A stretch of DNA of 64,000 bases from Anoplopoma fimbria (GCF_027596085.1 NC_072472.1:7006745-7070744), one strand, 5' to 3'. Shown: positions 14,690 through 27,916, counted from the first letter of the stretch. The notes: a model not told the origin generated them from the letters alone. Numbers and translations: made by a program.

Positions 14690-15300
14690 AGAAAAATGTA
14701 TGTAGAGTAGAGGAGAGGAAATGAGGAGAGAGGAAAGGAGATTGAAGGATAGGAGAGGAAACTAGAAAGGAGGACAGATGAGGAGATAAGGGTAAAGGGA
14801 CCAAGATGAGCGTAAGGGAAAGGAAAGGATTAGAAACTATAAGGGAGGAAAGGAGAGAGGAGGAGGTAAGACTAAGGGGATGAGAGAAAAGGAAACAAGA
14901 AAGGGGGGAAATAAAACAAGAGGAGAATAAACAAGGATCTACTGTAGGGAATGAGAGGAGAGTAGACAAGAGGAGAGCAGTGGTAATGAAAGGAAAGGAA
15001 ACAATAGGGTAGTAAGGGAAAGGAGATGAAATAAGGAGAGGGAATGGAAAAATAGAGGAGAGAAAACAAAGAGGGATGATTGAAAGGAGAAGAGTGGAAG
15101 CTAGAGAAAGGGACACAAGAAGAGAGGAAAGTAGAAAACATGGAGGGTAAAAAAGAGAAACCTGGAGAATGAAAATGAGGAGGAGAGGAAACACGAGTAG
15201 AAGAAAAGAGAACATGAAATATGTGGAGAGGAGAGACGCGATGAATTGAGAAGAGGATCCGAAGAGGAGGTAAGGGAGGAAAGGAAGAGCAGATTGACTG
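14690..15300. repeat. purine-rich block (degenerate GGAGAGGAAA-type repeats)
   Basis: About 600 bases in which the + strand is overwhelmingly A and G, built from variable repeats such as aggagaggaaa. Long purine/pyrimidine asymmetry can form triplex DNA. The apparent 297-codon frame on the opposite strand is a by-product of this bias. Confidence 0.85.
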
Positions 15301-17400
15301 GTAGCAGCAGTGTGTTCAGGCCACGATGAATGGCTCACATCCAAAGCATAAGCCTCTTTATGTTCTCCCCGAAGAGCAAGAGGTGAAAGGAAAGGACTGG
15401 CTGAGTGAGGGAAGGAGGACGGATGGAGGCTCTGTAGACGGACACCGACAATATGCATCACACCGGAGGGTAAAGGCGGCAAAACGGAGAAGGGGGAAGT
15501 TAGAAAAGAGGCAGAAATCCCAAATCCCAAACATAAACCTCAGATGTACACTTGCCCTCCTCTCCTATCTAGTGTCCAGCTCTGCTCCAATCAGCACAAC
15601 AACGCGTTAGTCTGCACACTGGCCCGCGGCTGTGTCTTTGACGCTGATGCTGATTGCGGCTGGCTGCTGCTCCACATACAGCCTCGGGGCTACACATTTA
15701 TCAGCTGGTAATCAGCTGGCTCCTTAGCACGCTTTACTTGCCTTGACTGCCATCACTGCGGTTTTCTGTCCGTGCGCTCTGTACGCCATGCGGCACGATA
15801 GGACACGCCATAGATACTGAACAAGCAACTCGCACCAGCTGCTGATTTGTATCTGGTGAGATAGTGGGTGTAACAGAGTGGATTTTGACCGAAGAACTTT
15901 ACAGACGGACAGATATTCCTTGCGTTATAGTTAAATGTCTTCTACGTGACTCATCAGCTGGTGAGAATGCTGACTTTTTTGCCTCAGTCTTTTTTGCATT
16001 ATATCATGTGTGTAGCCACCATGTGCTTAAAGAGCATTGCATCAAAGCTACCTTCAAAAAGGTTGACTCCATGCCAAACCTCACGGATAGCAGCACAGCA
16101 GAGTAAAGACATGTTTCACACTAACAGGGAGCCACAACAGCTGCTCATTTGTAGCTGAAACAACTTCAGTCAATAGCAGCAAAGTAGCTGCAGCTTCCAC
16201 AGGGAGTCATTTTTAGCCAAGCCTGTGGCATCCCACCCTGCACAGAGTCGCTACGTTTTTATATTTTGTTTATTTGTCAGGGACCATGTAGGAGCTGCGA
16301 TATGCTTTTTATTAGATATAGCCACCAGCAATTGTCGGACTCGGCTATCCGGACCTTTCATTCCCCATCTCTCTCTCTTTCCCTCCTCTCATTTTCTGTT
16401 ATCCCTCTAATGTCAGTTTTACAATAATGGCATAATATAAAACTCAGAATGAAAATGTGTCTGCCCCACAAGTCCTTCAGGTACAATAAAGAGCTTATTT
16501 CTTTACTAGCTTTTGCAAAATGCAATCCCAATTGTCGTTTTTCGTGAGTGAGAAAATGAAGAATAACTGGGTCCCATTTTGGGGTCTGGCTTCCCAACAG
16601 TTCAAGCCAAAAAGTCATGAACCAGGTCTTCCTTTTAGGGGTTACTGAGGACATTCTGATGCATGCATGTGTGTGTCTTGTCAACCAGCATTCTCTCCTG
16701 GCACCGACATCCCCCTAATGGGAAGCAAGAGGCTGGGGAGGGGAGAGATCAGGTGGAGAGGGAGCCTGCTTTCCAGAGCACAGGTTAATCCTCTAATTGG
16801 GAGCAAAGGGAGACGGGTTGCCAGATTGTGATTGCTACCAGGAGGGGCCGTTTAAGGGGGACATCTGTTCCTGCTGGAGAACAGCCGCCCTCACAGCTCC
16901 CTAGTTTCCTCTCTGACACTCATCTTCTTTGTACACAAACCTGACAGCGAGGGTCCCCCCCCACCCCCACCCGTCAAGAGTCTAGAGCCACAGCCGACTC
17001 ATGGAGACAAGCCTGTTTCCCCAACTGGACGAAAAGCCAGGATCTGGTTGGAAAAACATAAAAGCTTTAGAGGAGATTTGCTTCAGCACAGTTTCTTTTA
17101 GATTGGAAGGAGAGGTTGTCTTGCCAAAGACGTTGTGTCAACTGAAGCCAATTTGAGAGTCAAATCAGCAAATTATAAGCAATATGTTTTATGTTTTCAC
17201 ATGGCCAAATGTGCCATATTTCATCCAGGAAGTTTATCAGCAATTTAATCAGTAAACATTTCCAAGAGTTGTTACGTGACAGCTCAAAAGCATTCAAGGA
17301 GCACTTACTGTTATTCAAGCAATAAGAAATAGACCAAGATCTGCATCAAAACACACCGATAGTCAACTATGTGACTTTTCCTTCTTTCTGACTTCATCAG

Positions 17401-17585
17401 GATACGCCATCCTGCAGGCCATCATGGAGAAGGCGGGACAAAACAACTGGCAGGTCAGCGCCATCTGCGTCGAAAACTTCAACGATGCCAATTACCGCCG
17501 GCTGCTGGAGGATCTGGACCGGAGACAGGAGAAGAAGTTCGTTATCGACCTCGAGGCGGAGCGGCTGCAGAACATGCTGGAACAG
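17401..17585 (+). CDS. gria3: gria3 exon 4 (amino-terminal domain)
   Basis: This 185-bp exon follows the acceptor ttcatcag (17393-17400) and ends at donor gtgatg (17586). It encodes [20 protein letters not shown], then [20 protein letters not shown] and [20 protein letters not shown], ending with Gln in phase 0. It is part of the upper and lower lobes of the amino-terminal domain. Mammalian GluA3, as I recall it, has VIDCE where this copy has VIDLE, so a free Cys appears replaced by Leu. This Cys is not one of the conserved disulfide pair, so function is probably not affected. Confidence 0.97.
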
Positions 17586-20500
17586 GTGATGACACCTTGA
17601 GCTCAGCATTTAGTTGGTATTTGTGTGTCTTTGCGTTTCCTGTTCAAAAGATGCATCAGTCATCTTTGTCTTACATCTGGTTCAGAAAAATGTTGAAGGT
17701 AATTCGAGTCAATCATTGCAAAAGTTGAACTAAATCTGGCTCCAACATGGCGGCCATTTATTCCAATGAAAGTTGTGCCTCCCAACTTTTTTTTATCTCT
17801 TCCTGGTTTAATTCTCTGTCCTGCAGCCTGCTGCACATGCTCAGTAGTGTCGCTGCCTGAGTCCAGCAGCACATGCCATTGACTTGATGAGAGATGATGT
17901 CGCTCTTCTTGCCTTAATGAAAGTTTCCATGGTTCAGAAATTCATTATGCAAAAAGTAATACATGGCCTTGTTTGAGGTCATATGCATATCTTTTGATAC
18001 ATTAATGCAGTTTAGAGTCAAACGTCCTGGTTGAAGTTTTACCTAACATTCTTGCTGTATTAATGCATACAGGATTATTACTGTTTAATGTAATTCCTCC
18101 AAGTGAAGTGGTTTGCATAATCGGCCTCTGTAGAACGAAGGCGAGGTATAGCCATATTTCCCAGATCTCAGCATTAATGATCAAAAATATGAAAAGGTTG
18201 TTATAAAAATCTAAATTATACTCCAACAATTCAATTCAACTTTCAATGAATTCCAGGAAAATAATAATGTTGCAGAGGCAATGATTTGATAAGTGATAAT
18301 GGTGAGAATATTTGTTCTCCTTAAATGAGATGAGAACGTAGAATGTAATTGTGTGCGTACCTTAAAATCTAAAGCTCTTTATATTCCTACCATAAAATAA
18401 GCAAAATCACTTAAAATACTAACTTTTTTCCCCGTTCTCTGAAATGCAATGACATGATCCCAGAAACTGAATATCTGCAAAGAGCAGAAGTTAATACTTT
18501 GCATACTTTACTCACTGCTTGTTTGTTTGCTTGTTTGTTTTTAGTAGGTTTGTGCTAATTAGAAAGTTTTGAATGTGAGAGCAGTCTGTTTGGATCTCCG
18601 GTGGTGTTAGTTGGCATAAGCACACTCAGAATATGATGTGTGCTTTCCTCCTCCTCCTCTTCATCCCCTCATCCCTCCATCTTTCCCCGGGGCAACTGGT
18701 GTCTCCATAATTGTTCAATTATTCAGGAAATCTCCACTCTAACATCTGTCATAGTTCTAACAATTTACTCTGCAGATGTGTGTGTGAGAGTCTATTCGCC
18801 CCACGCAGTAGCAGACTTCCTGCTCCATCCTTATTTGCTAAAAAAAAATCTCATAAGTAGATACGAAAGTCATATTTAGAGCTTGTGGGATGATGCACTG
18901 TTTTGTTCAGGCGGTGGTCCGAGTTACTGCCAAAGACATGAACAACAATTTTAGCCTGTAATCACTCCAACTGTCATCCCGTTCATATTTGCTTCTTGCC
19001 AAAAATCTTCTGATCAAGGACAAGGATTTGAATACATAATTGGGCCTCATTAGCTGCTAATTATCAGCACGGTCAGTACATATCAAAGCATATAAGCAAC
19101 CAGATGTGAGAACATCTCTAAATGCAAACCTATTTCATATACAGATGGGAATGTGATTAGCTGACATGCTAATTTGCAAGTTTTACAAGCTATATCATAG
19201 CTGAAAATGTGTTGGCTTAAAGTTAGAATTAAAGTCCAAGAGGTGTCAAAAGCAACTAAATGTCACTAAAGGGTATTGTAAAGCCCCCTTTCAGACATGC
19301 AGCTTGGTTTGTCATTTATTTTATTTAATCTTTATTTAACCAGGAGAGTCAGAGAGGAAAATTAAGAATCTCTTTTCTAAGGGTGACTTGACCAGGACAG
19401 GCAGCATCAGCATGAAAACACATTGTAACAGTAAGAAAACACAAAAGGAGTCAAAAATTACAAGGAACTAAAATCTAAAAGAAATGTGATAACGTTGATA
19501 TTTTAAGGAATCTTCTCCAAATTCTTTCATCTTGGATTCAAAAGCATTCAACAAAATGACTTCATTGAATTTCAAGTCTCTCTGCAAAATATTTGATGTC
19601 GAGAAAGCAGAATATGCAAAAAAAATCCCTTTTTCTTTCAATTTCTGCATGGGGAATTTGTGACAGAAAGAGCAAAGTCCTGAGAATTTAGATTATTGTA
19701 AATTGCCGACAATTTAGGTAGTATAGTAAAAGACCAACAACTGCTGAATATATGCATTTATCAGCAATGTTTCACGTTGGTTTCATATCTGGTTAAATGC
19801 CGAAGTCCCATTTAATTTAGAGTCACAAGGTCAGATCTGTAACATTTCCAGCGTGACACAATTGTCTGAATCGAATGTCATCCTCACATTAACATTAAGG
19901 CTGCAGCAGCACAAGGTCAAACATGCATGTCTAAATAAGTGTATCACTTAATTATCATCTCTATGCACAAAATAATAAGCTTTATAATACACTGTGAAAG
20001 ACACAATTTTAAGTTGTTGTGGAGATTCTTCTGATATCAGATTAGTCTGTCGAGAGGATTTTTCTCTCTCACAGCGCAGCACAACCCCAATCATAATCAG
20101 ACCAGCGCTTCCATGCCAACTGCATGGATGGAATTATAAATATCCAGCAAAACACTTCCACACAGTGTGTGGGCAAATAGGAATCAAACAAGAGACCCAA
20201 CTTATCGTCTCATCATTTTGCGCTTGTGCACTGTAGGACATTATAAGATAGGCTTTTAGAATCAGATACAAGATTCAATTGATGAGAAAGTGCAGAATGC
20301 ATTGCACTGTGATTTAATAATTAAGGATTTAACGGAAAAATAGATTCCAACAGAAAACACTCATCTTCCTTCTTATTATTTCCCAGCTCACCGCTGCTCT
20401 CCCGCAGATGCCAAATATTAAATTTGGCTCTTTCTGTGACGGTCCTGTCATTAATACGAACCTTTACTGCAAATGATTAAGTGGTTGGATTTTTAGGACA

Positions 20501-21351
20501 TAAAAAAACATTAATCATGTAGTATAAGATCAGTAAACTAAACACATGATTGTGTTTGTCAAACCAGACAACAATTATTGTCTTTCTGGTTTCTCAAATA
20601 CTGAGTAAACGTCCTTATTTTAGGTTATCTGACGTGTTTTTCTTTCGCCTTTTAAAGATGCTTAAACGTATATTTCTATTGACAGTTTTAATTTAAAAAC
20701 ACTAACTCCAGCATTAAAGACATTGCATCCTTGTTACTAATCGACAGACCTCACTGTGAATAGTTCTGATTAGAACTACTTTCAGCTGACTAAATGATAA
20801 CCATTAGATGAATGGACCCTTTAATAGAAGCAATCTTTTAGGCTTGCATATTGCAGCTGTGAGCGTTCACCAACAGATGAGCTTCACAAACTGCTGCTCA
20901 GGTCTTGACAGCAGTGAAGCTGTTGGGGAATTGATATTAGCCAAAGCTTTCCTTAGCAAGCCAGTTTACTTCATGGCCTTATTAACTGGATGTCTGGATG
21001 TCCAGTGGGATAACCCAGCAGATTTGTAGCTTTCAAAATCAGTTTTTCTCACCAAGATACCGCTCTGTGGTTGCGCTCATATGTGTGTGTGTGTGTGTGT
21101 GTTAGAGTGTCGTGAAGCATTGTCCTGTCTCTGAAAGCGTGAAGTGTTCACTTCCTCAGTGAGATGCTGACATGACTGCCCGTTCATTTGTTTAGACGTC
21201 CCGTCTTCTATGTATTAAACCTTGACGTTCCCACTGTGTCCAGACTGACACGCACACACTTGCCTGTCTCATGCATCATTTAATGTAATTAACGTATGTT
21301 ATGCTGTTATCCAGTCGGATTACCGCTGAGCTCTGTTTCGCCCCCTCACAG
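17586..21351 (+). other. gria3: gria3 intron 4
   Basis: This 3.8-kb AT-rich intron contains a dispersed repeat fragment near 19.3-19.45 kb and a short GT run (21082-21102). I see no gene, RNA gene or strong secondary structure in the remainder. Confidence 0.9.
19316..19450. repeat. dispersed teleost-type repeat fragment
   Basis: Contains tctttatttaaccaggagag and aatctcttttctaagggtga, matching a frequent interspersed motif in fish genomes by recollection. Family not assigned. Confidence 0.6.
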
Positions 21352-21405
21352 ATCGTCAGTGTCGGGAAACATGTCAAAGGCTACCATTACATCATGGCCA
21401 ACCTG
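21352..21405 (+). CDS. gria3: gria3 exon 5 (54-bp micro-exon, amino-terminal domain)
   Basis: This is the short 54-bp exon found at this position in all vertebrate GRIA genes. The acceptor is cccctcacag and the donor is gtgagg at 21406. It encodes IVSVGKHVKGYHYIMANL in phase 0 at both ends. The peptide matches GluA3 with Met in place of one Ile. Skipping it would remove 18 residues without a frameshift. Confidence 0.96.
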
Positions 21406-22851
21406 GTGAGGGGATTGTACTGCTTATGGTTTACTTGTTTGTTCTTTCCTTCATATCTTTATCACATCTCTCTCTGGTCATCTCATAAATTCTTACCATT
21501 TAGTCCATTTATAGAAACAGTGTTGTGGTGTTGACTGTATCTTTAAAAATCTGGCTATAGGAACAGATGCTAAAGCAGATAACAGAAATCGATTAGCTGG
21601 ATTCACTGATACTGGACCAAAGTGGCTGACCAACCAACAGCTAATTATGTAATTTAGCTACCAAATACTTCATGTTAAAATAAGTTAGGTGACATGGTAT
21701 AAAGAACGATAAAGGTCCTTTGGGAAGAGGCTTGGGTGAATGGTTTGATCAAAAAACAACTAAACCCAGGAGACAGGTGTTCACGTCTTGTGTGAAAGCA
21801 AAAGTCAACGTTTACGTATTTTAAGTTACGTTGGTAATGTGATTTTACTGAACTTAGGCTACCAAACTATGTAACAAATCTACTTATTTTAATCCAAACC
21901 ATGAACTTTTCCTTTAAATAACCAAGTAGATCTGCCTCTCATTCTTACTAAGTTGTTTATTATGAAAAGACAGTGTAGGCATGTAATGAGCGGAAGTTGA
22001 CATGTGCATAACTGACACTAGAGGTTGTGTAGAGCGTGATAGTTTGAAGGGCCACTGACCAAGATTCAGTATTAGACCATTTCCAAAAATGTCACGCTAA
22101 AGATCAGCCAAATCTAAAGTTAGACTTTAGCAGTGAGAGTTATCACATCAAGTGTGTATCTTCTAAAGTGACAGTACTTTTGGAAGAAATCCCCCTCTTT
22201 GATTTATGGACCCTTCACTGCAGCTCAGCAGTGAAACACAGAAAGCAAGTTTTCCACAAAAAGACTCAAATGTTGGAAGATGTTTGCTGAAACTTCATAT
22301 TACCTTCCGCTCAATGCTTTTTTTTAATACAAAATAAGGACTGTGTATTTTGTCCCCCATCTCTATTGAAATCTCTTTACGACAGGATTGCTTCAGGGCC
22401 AGTATGGACAGCAGGGAATACAGCGACTAGGAATTCTATCAGTGTACATATGGGGATGTGGGTATTGTATAAAGGCATAATTTGTACATATCCCTTAATA
22501 TAAGCACTGTTCAGACTTCAATTCCTAACTGTGGAAACGATTGAGGTCTGACACAGACTGCTGTGATGTTCAGCTCCCAATGAATATGATATCTAGTATG
22601 ATTGTCCTGGATCAGTTAGATCTATTTTTTTTTACCTGCTCTTATTCCCCTTATTTGAAAAGTAGTTTAGTGGTACCTCAGTGCTGGCCAGCTGTAAGTA
22701 TCTTGGCCAAAGATATAATGAGGTCAAATCATCAATGCCTACTACAGCTGCCAAAAGAGTATCTTTTGATTTCATTGTTTCTGTCATTGACTTATTTATT
22801 TCTGTCAAACCCCTGGATTCAGCCTGCTCTTTCTCCTTGTTGCCCTTCCAG
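21406..22851 (+). other. gria3: gria3 intron 5
   Basis: This 1.4-kb intron has no recognisable repeat or gene. A pyrimidine-rich stretch leads into the exon 6 acceptor. Confidence 0.9.
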
Positions 22852-23010
22852 GGTTTTAAGGACATCAACCTGGAGCGCTTCATGCACGGTGGCGCCAACG
22901 TGACAGGCTTCCAGCTGGTCGACTTTAGCAACCCCATGGTCATCAAACTGATGCAGCGCTGGAATAAGCTGGATCAGAGGGAGTACCCGGGATCGGACGC
23001 CCCACCCAAG
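22852..23010 (+). CDS. gria3: gria3 exon 6 (amino-terminal domain)
   Basis: This 159-bp phase-0 exon has acceptor gcccttccag (ends 22851) and donor gtatgt (23011). It encodes [20 protein letters not shown], then [20 protein letters not shown] and [16 protein letters not shown] is a predicted N-glycosylation sequon in the amino-terminal domain. The GluA3-type stretch [13 protein letters not shown] helps separate this subunit from GluA2, which has a different ending to this exon. Confidence 0.97.
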
Positions 23011-24694
23011 GTATGTGGTGTCAAAATCAGAAGAAAGCAGATCGGCAATGCAACATCTGATTGTGATTTGATTCTGAAGATGTGAGCGGGGACCCTTCTG
23101 AAACCTCTTTGGTGGTGGATTCAGGGAAAACAAACAGTTCTACACGGAAACATCAATTACAGGGCGCACAAAAATACTAATTTGATGAGACATTTGCACA
23201 AAGGTTCTGATTTTCATGCAGATGCAGATCTGCTTTTCAACCTACCATTATCCTTTAGCAAAAACCATGGCAACAACAAGCAAGTCCCAGCTGTGTACAT
23301 CACTTCTGTGTGTAAGATGTTTCTTCTTTTGCATGTGTTCAGATTACAACTCTCAAATCCTATTTACGAGCTTTCAGGTCAATTTCAAATCTCTACAATT
23401 GGATTTTGAGAGACTATTGAAATGAGCTAATACCAACGGCTACATGGGGGTTGGGACATGTATCGAGAACTGGTGGCATGTGTTCTTATGAATAGTGGGC
23501 GGTCATGTAAATCACATGCTATTTGTAGTCAATGGGCTTAAACAAGCAAAGCTACGGCTCTTTAATGGTTCCTCTGGGGTGACTGGAGTTGTTGCAACAG
23601 CAAAAAAAAATAGCAGATGCAGCAAAGAAAGTAATAATATTTCAAGAAAGGACAGTGCCAGATAAGATGAAAAGGGTATGAATATATAGCAGTAGCGTGT
23701 TTGCATGGTGTGCAGACAGAAGCAGCAGCTTGATGCAAAAAATAATGAATAACAAACTCAGATAAAAACATACTCATGAGCGTGTGCAGACAAGGAACAG
23801 GCAGCATCATCGGCAGCGGCAATCTGCTCCGCTTTGTCCACCGCTGTCATCTGCAGAGATGTGACGGACTGACCCACTTTAGATTCTTTTCATGCACGCA
23901 GATTACAAATGGCACTGTGGCAAGAAGGCCTCACGCCATGGTGGTCAGCAAACCTTGCAAATCTGTGTCCTACAAAGATTTCTGTTTTGAAAACCAGATG
24001 CAGTGGAGTGGAAACGGTGCGAGTCAAGCAGTGTGTAGTATGTGTGTCTGATGGATCGGGGGGGGGGGGGGTTCAAATTAAAAGTTTACACCACAGGGCA
24101 ATATCACATGAGGTGCAGTGTGTGTGTGTGTGTGTGTTTATCCCTATTCCATTTCTTGATGAATTGCTCCCTCTCCTGAAAATCCACTCAGACTAAATTA
24201 CCCTGCTCCCTATTACGCTTGTCCACAGCCCGAGCCACAGTGAGTCTTTCTTTCTAACAATAAATTAACACTACCGGTGAGTTTGGGCCTTCCTCTGGCA
24301 TGTTTACTCACTTTAGAAAGACAAATGTTATGTGTAGTGTTTTATAAGTTCCAATAAATAAATGAATGAGCCCTTCCTGTACTGTACTGTATGAGAGCGA
24401 GCTTTGGAGACCCCATTTCCGCTTGGTTTAAACATGTAATCAGTATCTGCACATGGAACCCTGACAGTAACATCTGATTAAGATCTTTTTGTAAACCTGG
24501 TATTAATATGCTTATTTCATAAGCTTTTTTTTTTGTTTTATCAAGCTTTATTGTCCCAGATGTTGAGAGTCTTTAGTCTTTCGGAATATTAGTGGTGTAC
24601 AGTTAGAAGAGGAGTTTTTTAAAAATCCTTTGCATTTGATTGGACCACTTAATAGAAGAGTTAAACTTCATAAAGGCGCAGAGGACTGCTGGCT

Positions 24695-24801
<107 letters not shown>

Positions 24802-24850
24802 GCTCCCTCACCTGATGTTAGATGAGGAGGAGGACGAGGGAAGATTAAAA

Positions 24851-25052
24851 GCAAACTTTGCAGATTTCCAGCTGGCTCTGTGTCACTGCAGAGCAAGCAG
24901 CACAAGCAAACAGCCTCCCTCCATGCCACCATCACCCCAGCTCCCCGCTAATCAGCTGATAAAACTTTTTTTCGTCATCCGGCGGACATTCATCTGCATG
25001 TTCTGCCTGTAATGCAGTGACACAGAGCCAGCTGGAAATCTGCAAAGTTTGC
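24851..25052. repeat. perfect 40-bp inverted repeat with 122-bp spacer
   Basis: The left arm 24851-24890 begins gcaaactttgcagatttcca and the right arm 25013-25052 is its exact reverse complement over 40 bases. Pairing continues imperfectly inward for roughly 20 more bases. In the gria3 pre-mRNA this would form a long, stable double-stranded stem with a large loop. It lies 51 bases downstream of a 104-bp CA run. I do not recognise it as a known transposon: the outer ends lack a typical target-site duplication. Confidence 0.95.
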
Positions 25053-26354
25053 CTGGAATAAATTAGACTTCAGCCACAATGTTTTGGAAATGGAAACACA
25101 TATCTCTTCTTATCTCCTCATAATGCTAGTTGCCCAAAAGTGTCATTTGATAGGAGGATTTTCTGTTAAAGCCCCAGGGTGCAGGATGAGTCATGAAACA
25201 TTTGAAACCATTTTACAGAAAGAGAAAAGACATTTTTCATGTAACAATTACTCTGATGCTGATTTTTTTTATTTACATTTATTTGGCAGATTACGAGGTG
25301 AATGAACAATTCATACAGGGACACAAGATTAAAACTAGCAAAATATGTTTTATTTCACTGTGTCTATAAATCATGACTGCAGAATTAATCAACTCCCTCA
25401 TGTCACCCTGTCAATGTTCATTTCTCTAACAGCTGTGCAGATGGTCTTGACTCTTAGTGAGTTTATGCGGCACCTCGGTTGTTTGTGTGTGCTACTTTGG
25501 GCAGCTTGTCAAAGAGTAACAGGGGGATAGAGTGCAGCAGTCTCTGTAGAGAGCCATAATGTCACAGTGAGCAGTGGGCTAATGAATAGGATTCACCCCC
25601 GGCCGGAGGCAAAGTTAATGAACTCCTGCTAGCAGGGATAATTAATGCCAGACTGCTACCCTGCTGGACTACACATTCCCCTTTTCCCCTTTCTTTTTCC
25701 CCGGCTCAAGCTCCATCTTCCTGCCGTTTGTCAATTCACTGAATTAATTTTCTGCCACGCCGGAGGTGAGTTTTAGGGAAATGTATGGCTTGTGATGGAG
25801 AGAGTGATTCTTCAAGACGCAAATAATCAGAGACAACTCAAAATCTTACACTGTTGGGAATATGCTCCCTCCCTCTTCTCCTTTCCATTTCCAGAAAATA
25901 ATGGGCAGAGTAAAATAAGGCTGCCTTTTTGCTACACCCCGGCCGTTACAACATACTGCTTTGGCCCTGCAGAAACTCAGCGTGCTCTCAGAGGCAGCCT
26001 TACACAGATTGTTTTTAAGGAGATCTGACCAGCAAATATTGCAGAACATTTTGTCCGTCCAGCTAAATCTGTATTTAATTTGCCGCATACTTTTTCTTAG
26101 TGTGTCTCCACCCCCCGGCACTGTATGTACCCAAAACAGAAAGAGGAAGGAGGTTGGCCTGCAGGTTACAAAGACTGTAATTTACAAATCAGACGGAGCA
26201 TCCATTATTTAAATCTAACAGGCCAGAGTGGAACCATAATTCCTACTGCAGTGTGTTTATGTGATGTTCAGTTGTTCCAGAAAGCTGCACATAACCCAGC
26301 AGTGCCCACACACGTTAACGTATGTATCTCTTACCACTTCCTCCTGTCTTCCAG

Positions 26355-26522
26355 TACACATCAGCGCTGACATACGACGGGGTGATGGTGATGGCCGAGG
26401 CCTTCAGGAACCTTCGCAGACAGAAGGTAGACATTTCCAGACGGGGGAACGCCGGCGACTGTCTGGCAAACCCCGCCGCCCCGTGGAACCAAGGCATCGA
26501 CATGGAGCGTACTCTAAAACAG
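26355..26522 (+). CDS. gria3: gria3 exon 7 (amino-terminal domain)
   Basis: This 168-bp phase-0 exon has acceptor gtcttccag (ends 26354) and donor gtgaga (26523). It encodes [20 protein letters not shown], then [20 protein letters not shown] and [16 protein letters not shown]. The [13 protein letters not shown] segment is nearly invariant in AMPA subunits and its Cys is one of the conserved disulfide Cys of the amino-terminal domain. PWNQG stands where mammalian subunits have PWGQG, which is probably a lineage substitution. Confidence 0.97.
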
Positions 26523-27296
26523 GTGAGAGACCGAAGGATAAGAAATCACACATTGATCTAAACTGATGCTCAGACTGGAGGAGACTCAACTTACTTCCTT
26601 CTCCCTTACTTCCAAAATCCTTTAAACTAATACTCCACAGTACCAAAAGAAACATGGATGAGAAAAAATGTTCTTCCTACACTTCATTCAGAAATAGTTA
26701 TAGCATGTAACTCCCCCTAAAAAAACAAATTGTCATTATAAGCTCTCTGTTTTAAAGCAGTTTAAATAAACAACATATAGCAGCAGGTTCAATTTTCTAT
26801 TTGTCTACAAAGGATGCGTTCAAGGACAGTATTAATGGTACGTGTCCACAGGATCAATTATTCCCACTTTTCAAATGTATTGTCTATATAAGCAGCAGTG
26901 CAAAACTTTAGCTACCTAGCCAGTTGTTTGTTAGTTAGATGGTTATCCTTCTAGTTACACCACGGTTCAATGCTTCACTGGTTATAGATTATGAGCCCAT
27001 AATCTGGTGATATCAATGTTACCAGATGAGTTTCTTTTTTTCGTTTTATACAAGAAATTGGCACACAAATGGCACGCACAAAAAATGGCCGCCGCTCTGA
27101 CCATCCTGTTACATTGATTTGAATGAGGATGTTCGGTCTACTTCTATTATATTTCTCTGCCAAAATATTCTTTCTTGTGTTCCTTTTACTTGTACTGATT
27201 TGCTTTTTTCCCCTTTTAAACACTGTAAAACACCCTGTGAACCTTTCTGTGGAATAAAATAACAATACATGCTGCTGTTCATATCTTTGTTTGCAG
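26523..27296 (+). other. gria3: gria3 intron 7
   Basis: This 774-bp AT-rich intron holds nothing recognisable beyond the splice signals of exons 7 and 8. Confidence 0.9.
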
Positions 27297-27401
27297 GTCC
27301 GACTGCAGGGATTAACAGGTAATGTCCAGTTTGACCACTATGGCCGCAGGGTCAACTACACTATGGACGTGTTTGAACTGAAGAATAATGGACCCAGACG
27401 G
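27297..27401 (+). CDS. gria3: gria3 exon 8 (amino-terminal domain)
   Basis: This 105-bp phase-0 exon has acceptor tgtttgcag (ends 27296) and donor gtaaat (27402). It encodes [20 protein letters not shown], then [18 protein letters not shown] is a predicted N-glycosylation site. The length of 105 bp is the family standard. Confidence 0.97.
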
Positions 27402-27671
27402 GTAAATCATCACACCACACTGCTTACACTTCTGTAATGGATGTATTTTTGTTCAAGTCAAGTCAGTTATACTGTATATTTAAACATACACATTATTTTC
27501 CCCCCTCTGTCATGTGGAGTATCTAGATACTGGTACGACACAGAATGTAGTGTGGCATTTTCTATTATCATAAGTACGTCGTAAAAAAAGCTTCAGCCGT
27601 TGCCCGCGTCTCTACTCCTGGTGTGCGAGGATGGATGTCTGTTGACGAAATTCAGGGGGAAAATGGGAAAA

Positions 27672-27696
27672 AGAGAGAGAGAGAGAGAGAGAGAGC
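27672..27696. repeat. GA microsatellite
   Basis: A 25-base GA run in intron 8. Confidence 0.95.
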
Positions 27697-27851
27697 TCTT
27701 ATGAGAGTGATGGCGAGAGGATGAAATGAAATAGAGAGCAATCAAGGTAGAGGCAGGGGAGAGGGGAGGGGTGAGGAAGTAGAGAGGAGTTCCCATCAAT
27801 CAAAAGCTGCTTTGGCCTGTCTTCCTGTGCACAGCGAGGGTCCTGTCAGGA

Positions 27852-27853
<2 letters not shown>

Positions 27854-27915
<62 letters not shown>
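27854..27915. repeat. GT microsatellite
   Basis: A 62-base uninterrupted GT run in intron 8. Confidence 0.97.

Positions 27916-27916
<1 letters not shown>

Noticed and set aside
14637..15530. 297-codon open frame on the minus strand, rich in Ser, Leu, Pro and Phe
   Set aside because: It is the translation of the purine-rich repeat block; no domain, no splice or codon-use support.
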